Origin: Streptomyces sulfonofaciens | GTDB taxonomy: Bacteria; Actinomycetota; Actinomycetes; Streptomycetales; Streptomycetaceae | Length of the DNA: 64,000 bases | NCBI RefSeq assembly: GCF_014656295.1 | Contig: NZ_BNCD01000005.1 | Span: 62,001-126,000 of the forward strand | Direction of reading: 5' to 3' | In this document: one piece after another, positions 60,764 through 64,000 of the stretch | How the letters are laid out: each line of letters starts with the position of its first letter | Position numbering within the stretch: position 1 is the stretch's first letter | Program-made: the position numbers and the translations under genes | The notes under the pieces: generated by a model | What the model was told of the DNA's origin: nothing | Database searches by the model: none | Seen by the model: the letters and a program-made list of their open reading frames with translations, nothing else

Positions 60764-62236
60764 ATGGCAACGGCGCCCAGCGTCTCCTACTCGATGACGG
60801 TCAGGCTGGAGGTGCCCGCGAGTGGAACCGCGGTCTCCCAGCTCACCACGGCGGTGGAGTCCTCCGGCGGCTCGGTCACCGGCCTCGACGTGACGGCCTC
60901 GGGGCACGAGAAGCTGCGCATCGACGTCACCATCGCCGCCAGCTCCACCGCACACGCCGACGAGATCGTCGGCAAGCTGCGCACCATCGAGGGCGTCGTC
61001 CTGGGCAAGGTGTCCGACCGTACGTTCCTGATGCACCTCGGCGGCAAGATCGAGATGGCGTCCAAGCACCCCATCCGCAACCGCGACGACCTGTCCATGG
61101 TGTACACCCCCGGTGTGGCACGGGTCTGCATGGCCATCGCCGAGAACCCCGAGGACGCCCGCAGGCTCACCATCAAGCGCAACTCGGTCGCCGTCGTCAC
61201 GGACGGCTCCGCGGTGCTCGGCCTCGGCAACATCGGCCCCAAGGCCGCGCTGCCGGTGATGGAGGGCAAGGCGGCCCTCTTCAAGCGCTTCGCGGGCATC
61301 GACGCCTGGCCGATCTGCCTGGACACCCAGGACACCGACGAGATCGTGTCCATCGTCAGGGCCATCGCCCCGGGCTTCGCCGGCATCAACCTGGAGGACA
61401 TCTCGGCGCCCCGCTGCTTCGAGATCGAGGCACGGCTGCGCGAGGCCGTCGACATCCCGGTCTTCCACGACGACCAGCACGGCACGGCCATCGTGGTGCT
61501 CGCCGCGCTCACCAACGCCCTGCGCGTGGTCGGCAAGGCCATGGGCGACGTCCGGGTGGTGATGTCCGGCGCCGGCGCCGCGGGCACCGCGATCCTGAAG
61601 CTGCTGATGGCGGCGGGCGTCAAGCACGCCGTGGTCGCCGACATCCACGGTGTGGTGCACGCGGGCCGCGACGACCTCAACGGCGGCGCCGCCGACTACG
61701 AGCAGGCCTCCCAGCTTCGCTGGATCGCCGACAACACCAACCCGGAGGGCGTCACGGGCACCCTCAAGGAGGCGGTGCACGGCGCGGACGTGTTCATCGG
61801 CGTCTCGGCACCGAACGTGCTCAGCGGGGAGGACGTCGCGGCGATGGCGGACGGCGCGATCGTCTTCGCGCTCGCCAACCCCGACCCGGAGGTCGACCCG
61901 GCAATCGCGCGGCAGACCGCGGCAGTTGTGGCCACCGGCCGCTCCGACTTCCCCAACCAGATCAACAACGTCCTGGTCTTCCCCGGTGTGTTCCGGGGCC
62001 TGCTCGACGCCCAGTCGCGGACCGTCAACACGGAGATGATGCTCGCTGCGGCCACCGCGCTCGCCGACGTGGTCCGCGAGGACGAGCTGAACCCGAACTA
62101 CATCATCCCCAGCGTGTTCAACGACAAGGTCGCGGGCGCCGTCGCGGGGGCCGTGAGCAGCGCGGCCAAGGCGGCCGGTATGACCGCCACGGCACCGTCG
62201 CCGGCCTCCTCGCCGGCCGCCGGCCCGGCACAGTGA
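60764..62236 (+). CDS. NAD-type malic enzyme with N-terminal ACT domain
   Basis: Malic enzyme converts malate to pyruvate and CO2 with reduction of NAD(P). The 490-residue product has an ACT regulatory domain (about 1-85), then the family stretches [10 protein letters not shown] near 108, F-H-D-D-Q-H-G-T near 236 and the dinucleotide loop G-A-G-A-A-G near 269. ATG follows GAGGAAG. In S. coelicolor the gene at this place is, from memory, the NAD-dependent isoform. The ACT domain suggests control by an amino acid or other small molecule. A Ser/Pro/Ala tail ends the protein. Confidence 0.93.
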   Translation: MATAPSVSYSMTVRLEVPASGTAVSQLTTAVESSGGSVTGLDVTASGHEKLRIDVTIAASSTAHADEIVGKLRTIEGVVLGKVSDRTFLMHLGGKIEMASKHPIRNRDDLSMVYTPGVARVCMAIAENPEDARRLTIKRNSVAVVTDGSAVLGLGNIGPKAALPVMEGKAALFKRFAGIDAWPICLDTQDTDEIVSIVRAIAPGFAGINLEDISAPRCFEIEARLREAVDIPVFHDDQHGTAIVVLAALTNALRVVGKAMGDVRVVMSGAGAAGTAILKLLMAAGVKHAVVADIHGVVHAGRDDLNGGAADYEQASQLRWIADNTNPEGVTGTLKEAVHGADVFIGVSAPNVLSGEDVAAMADGAIVFALANPDPEVDPAIARQTAAVVATGRSDFPNQINNVLVFPGVFRGLLDAQSRTVNTEMMLAAATALADVVREDELNPNYIIPSVFNDKVAGAVAGAVSSAAKAAGMTATAPSPASSPAAGPAQ

Positions 62237-62605
62237 CTGATTTCACCCACGGCGCGTCGTGGAACACCTGACCGGAGCAGCCCCTTAGGGTGGCGGGGCA
62301 GCAATCGCCCACGCCTGAGGTCCCCCTCCCGGCCCTGGGGGTACCTCCCAGGCCCCTCAAGGCGCTCGGGAAGGGCCTGGAGGCACCCAGGGGAAGTGGA
62401 CAGAGCGTCACCATTTCAAGGCAGTGGCGCTTTTCGTGTGACTTCCAGGGGTGCCGGATTGGCGTTCCCGCCGCAGGTGGGGGCAGGATGCCTTTCTGGG
62501 CGCGAGGGTCTGGCTACGGACCCGGGTCCGGGGACCGACCGAGGACCCTGGCAGCATCGGCTTCGATCTCACGCCTCAACGCAAGCTGAACACGGGAGTA
62601 CAAAC
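62237..62605. other. Leader/spacer upstream of hupA with small hairpins
   Basis: No gene. CCTGGGGG/TAC/CCTCCCAGG at 62334-62352 forms an 8-bp hairpin of a type I remember as frequent between Streptomyces genes, so it may be a dispersed element or the malic enzyme terminator. A perfect 14-base palindrome (CGGACCCGGGTCCG) lies at 62517-62530. A promoter for hupA is expected in the AT-richer stretch around 62405-62445. Confidence 0.5.
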
Positions 62606-62887
62606 ATGAACCGCAGTGAGCTGGTGGCCGCGCTGGCCGACCGCGCCGAGGTGACCCGCAAGGACGCCGACGCCGTGCTGGCCGCGTTCGCCGAGACCGT
62701 CGGCGAGATCGTCTCCAAGGGGGACGAGAAGGTCACCATCCCCGGCTTTCTGACCTTCGAGCGCACCCACCGTGCCGCTCGCACCGCCCGCAACCCGCAG
62801 ACGGGTGAGCCGATCGAGATCCCGGCCGGCTTCAGCGTCAAGGTTTCGGCCGGGTCCAAGCTCAAGGAAGCGGCCAAGGGCAAGTAA
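62606..62887 (+). CDS. hupA: Nucleoid protein HU, HupA type
   Basis: A 93-residue HU protein that bends and compacts DNA as a dimer. The helical base starts M-N-R-S-E-L-V-A-A-L and the DNA-binding arms contain R-N-P-Q-T-G-E-P-I-E-I-P-A, with the intercalating Pro. There is no Lys-rich C-terminal tail, which distinguishes this vegetative HU from the sporulation paralogue HupS. ATG follows GGGAG by 8 bases. Confidence 0.97.
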   Translation: MNRSELVAALADRAEVTRKDADAVLAAFAETVGEIVSKGDEKVTIPGFLTFERTHRAARTARNPQTGEPIEIPAGFSVKVSAGSKLKEAAKGK

Positions 62888-62905
62888 GCCCCTCGTTACG
62901 CCGAT

Positions 62906-62939
62906 GGGGCGGTCACTCTCCGGGGGAGGTGACCGCCCC
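62906..62939. terminator. Terminator between hupA and murA
   Basis: An 11-bp stem GGGGCGGTCAC with its complement and a 12-base loop, followed by GTTCTGG. It is 18 bases after the hupA stop and lies between convergent genes. Confidence 0.75.
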
Positions 62940-63035
62940 GTTCTGGTTCCCGGGGGCGCGCCGGGCCGGTCGCGCCCGCCGGGCGGGGCAGGCCCCGTTT
63001 GCCGTGGAAGAGCCCGGGGCCTTCCAGGGACGGCC

Positions 63036-64000
63036 TCAGACGCCGGCGGGCTTCCCCTGCGCCGGCAGCTCCGCCTTCGCACCCAGTTCACGCAGCTTGC
63101 CCATGAAGTTCTCGTAGCCGCGGTTGATGAGGTCGATGCCGTGGACGCGCGAGGTGCCCTGGGCGGCCAGCGCGGCGATCAGATAGGAGAAGCCGCCGCG
63201 CAGATCGGGGATGACGAGGTCGGCACCCTGCAGCCTGGTGGGACCGGAAACCACCGCGGAGTGCAGGAAGTTGCGCTGGCCGAACCGGCAGTCCGAGCCG
63301 CCCAGGCACTCGCGGTAGAGCTGGATGTGCGCGCCCATCTGGTTGAGCGCGGACGTGAAGCCCAGCCGGGACTCGTAGACCGTCTCGTGGATGATCGACA
63401 GGCCGGTGGCCTGCGTCAGCGCGACGACCAGCGGCTGCTGCCAGTCGGTCTGGAAGCCGGGGTGCACATCGGTCTCCAGCGCGATCGACTTCAGGGTGCC
63501 GCCCGGGTGCCAGAACCGGATCCCGCTGTCGTCGATCTCGAAGGCGCCGCCCACCTTCCGGTAGGTGTTCAGGAACGTCATCATCGACCGCTGCTGCGCG
63601 CCGTGCACATAGATGTCACCCTCGGTCGCCAGTGCCGCGGAGGCCCAGGATGCGGCCTCAAGGCGGTCCGGCAGGGCGCGGTGGGCGTAGCCGTCGAGCT
63701 TGTCCACGCCGGTGATCCGGATGGTGCGGTCGGTGTCCATCGCAATGATCGCGCCCATTTTCTGCAGGACGCAGATCAGGTCCTCGATCTCCGGCTCGAC
63801 CGCCGCGTTGGAGAGTTCCGTCACACCCTCGGCGAGCACCCCGGTCAGCAGCACCTGCTCGGTCGCGCCGACCGACGGGTACGGCAGCCGGATCTTGGTG
63901 CCGCGCAGCCGCTGCGGTGCCTCCAGGTACTGCCCGTCCGCGCGCTTGTCGATCCGCGCGCCGAACTGCCGCAGCACGTCGAAGTGGAAGTCGATCGGCC
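63036..64000 (-). CDS. murA: UDP-N-acetylglucosamine 1-carboxyvinyltransferase MurA, C-terminal part
   Basis: MurA adds enolpyruvate to UDP-GlcNAc, the first committed step of peptidoglycan synthesis. About 320 C-terminal residues are present and the frame continues past the window edge; GTG at 63977 is internal. Visible motifs are R-L-P-Y-P-S-V-G-A-T-E, the general-base Asp in H-P-G-F-Q-T-D-W-Q-Q-P and the last strand region D-L-R-G-G-F-S-Y-L-I-A. The fosfomycin-binding Cys lies outside the window. Confidence 0.95.
   Translation of the reverse strand, partial: PIDFHFDVLRQFGARIDKRADGQYLEAPQRLRGTKIRLPYPSVGATEQVLLTGVLAEGVTELSNAAVEPEIEDLICVLQKMGAIIAMDTDRTIRITGVDKLDGYAHRALPDRLEAASWASAALATEGDIYVHGAQQRSMMTFLNTYRKVGGAFEIDDSGIRFWHPGGTLKSIALETDVHPGFQTDWQQPLVVALTQATGLSIIHETVYESRLGFTSALNQMGAHIQLYRECLGGSDCRFGQRNFLHSAVVSGPTRLQGADLVIPDLRGGFSYLIAALAAQGTSRVHGIDLINRGYENFMGKLRELGAKAELPAQGKPAGV

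Overview
The window is a piece of a Streptomyces (or very close relative) chromosome. The DNA is very GC-rich with extreme third-position GC bias, starts are often GTG or TTG, and many genes overlap by 4 bases (GTGA/ATGA). The gene order pkaA-pkaB-prfB ... ftsE-ftsX-ctp-smpB-ssrA ... narK-nnaR ... sigU-rsuA-helD-mae-hupA-murA matches, from memory, the core region of Streptomyces coelicolor around SCO2983-SCO2949. Identity statements based on that order are recollection, not a search. I see no phage, plasmid, transposase, integrase, CRISPR array or tRNA; the window is chromosomal core with short accessory inserts.

Left part (1-11.6 kb): the end of an alpha/beta hydrolase; a three-gene wall-polymer operon on the minus strand (two large proteins that each fuse a family-2 glycosyltransferase to a CDP-glycerol glycerophosphotransferase, then an AftB/ZomB-like membrane glycosyltransferase); and a carbohydrate ABC importer (lipoprotein, MalF-type permease with a large extra loop, MalG-type permease). 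12.3-20.8 kb: a giant FHA/FtsK-like ATPase divergent from two Ser/Thr kinases. 21-31 kb: housekeeping genes prfB, ftsEX, a C-terminal processing protease, smpB and tmRNA, plus a cell-wall-anchored LAxTG protein, a small zinc-ribbon membrane protein and a PBP4-type carboxypeptidase.

Middle part (30.5-40.2 kb): a sugar-use regulon with a secreted GH3 enzyme, a LacI regulator, a YicI-like alpha-xylosidase and a complete importer without its own ATPase. Three copies of a GTCGAA-N4-TTCGAC-type operator tie the units together; xyloglucan or isoprimeverose-type oligosaccharides are the best guess for the substrate. Then come a seven-repeat probable beta-propeller, an MFS exporter and an orphan hopanoid C-3 methylase (HpnR).

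Right part (45.4-64 kb): a set of three flavin-dependent monooxygenases preceded by a short Cys-ending leader peptide (probable cysteine-responsive attenuation of sulfur-scavenging genes); a LysR regulator; nitrate transporter NarK with the HemD-like regulator NnaR; a CGNR zinc-finger protein; an ECF sigma/anti-sigma pair behind a 13 x 13-bp tandem repeat; a HelD-type RNA polymerase-associated helicase; a highly structured probable small RNA; an NAD-type malic enzyme; the nucleoid protein HU; and the C-terminal part of MurA.

The least conventional signals are the structured RNA at 60331-60470, the leader peptide at 45491-45607, the 13-bp minisatellite at 55666-55834, the three-site LacI regulon with a bldA-type TTA codon in its secreted enzyme, and the MalF-type permease that carries a beta-rich insert at the place of the MalF P2 loop.
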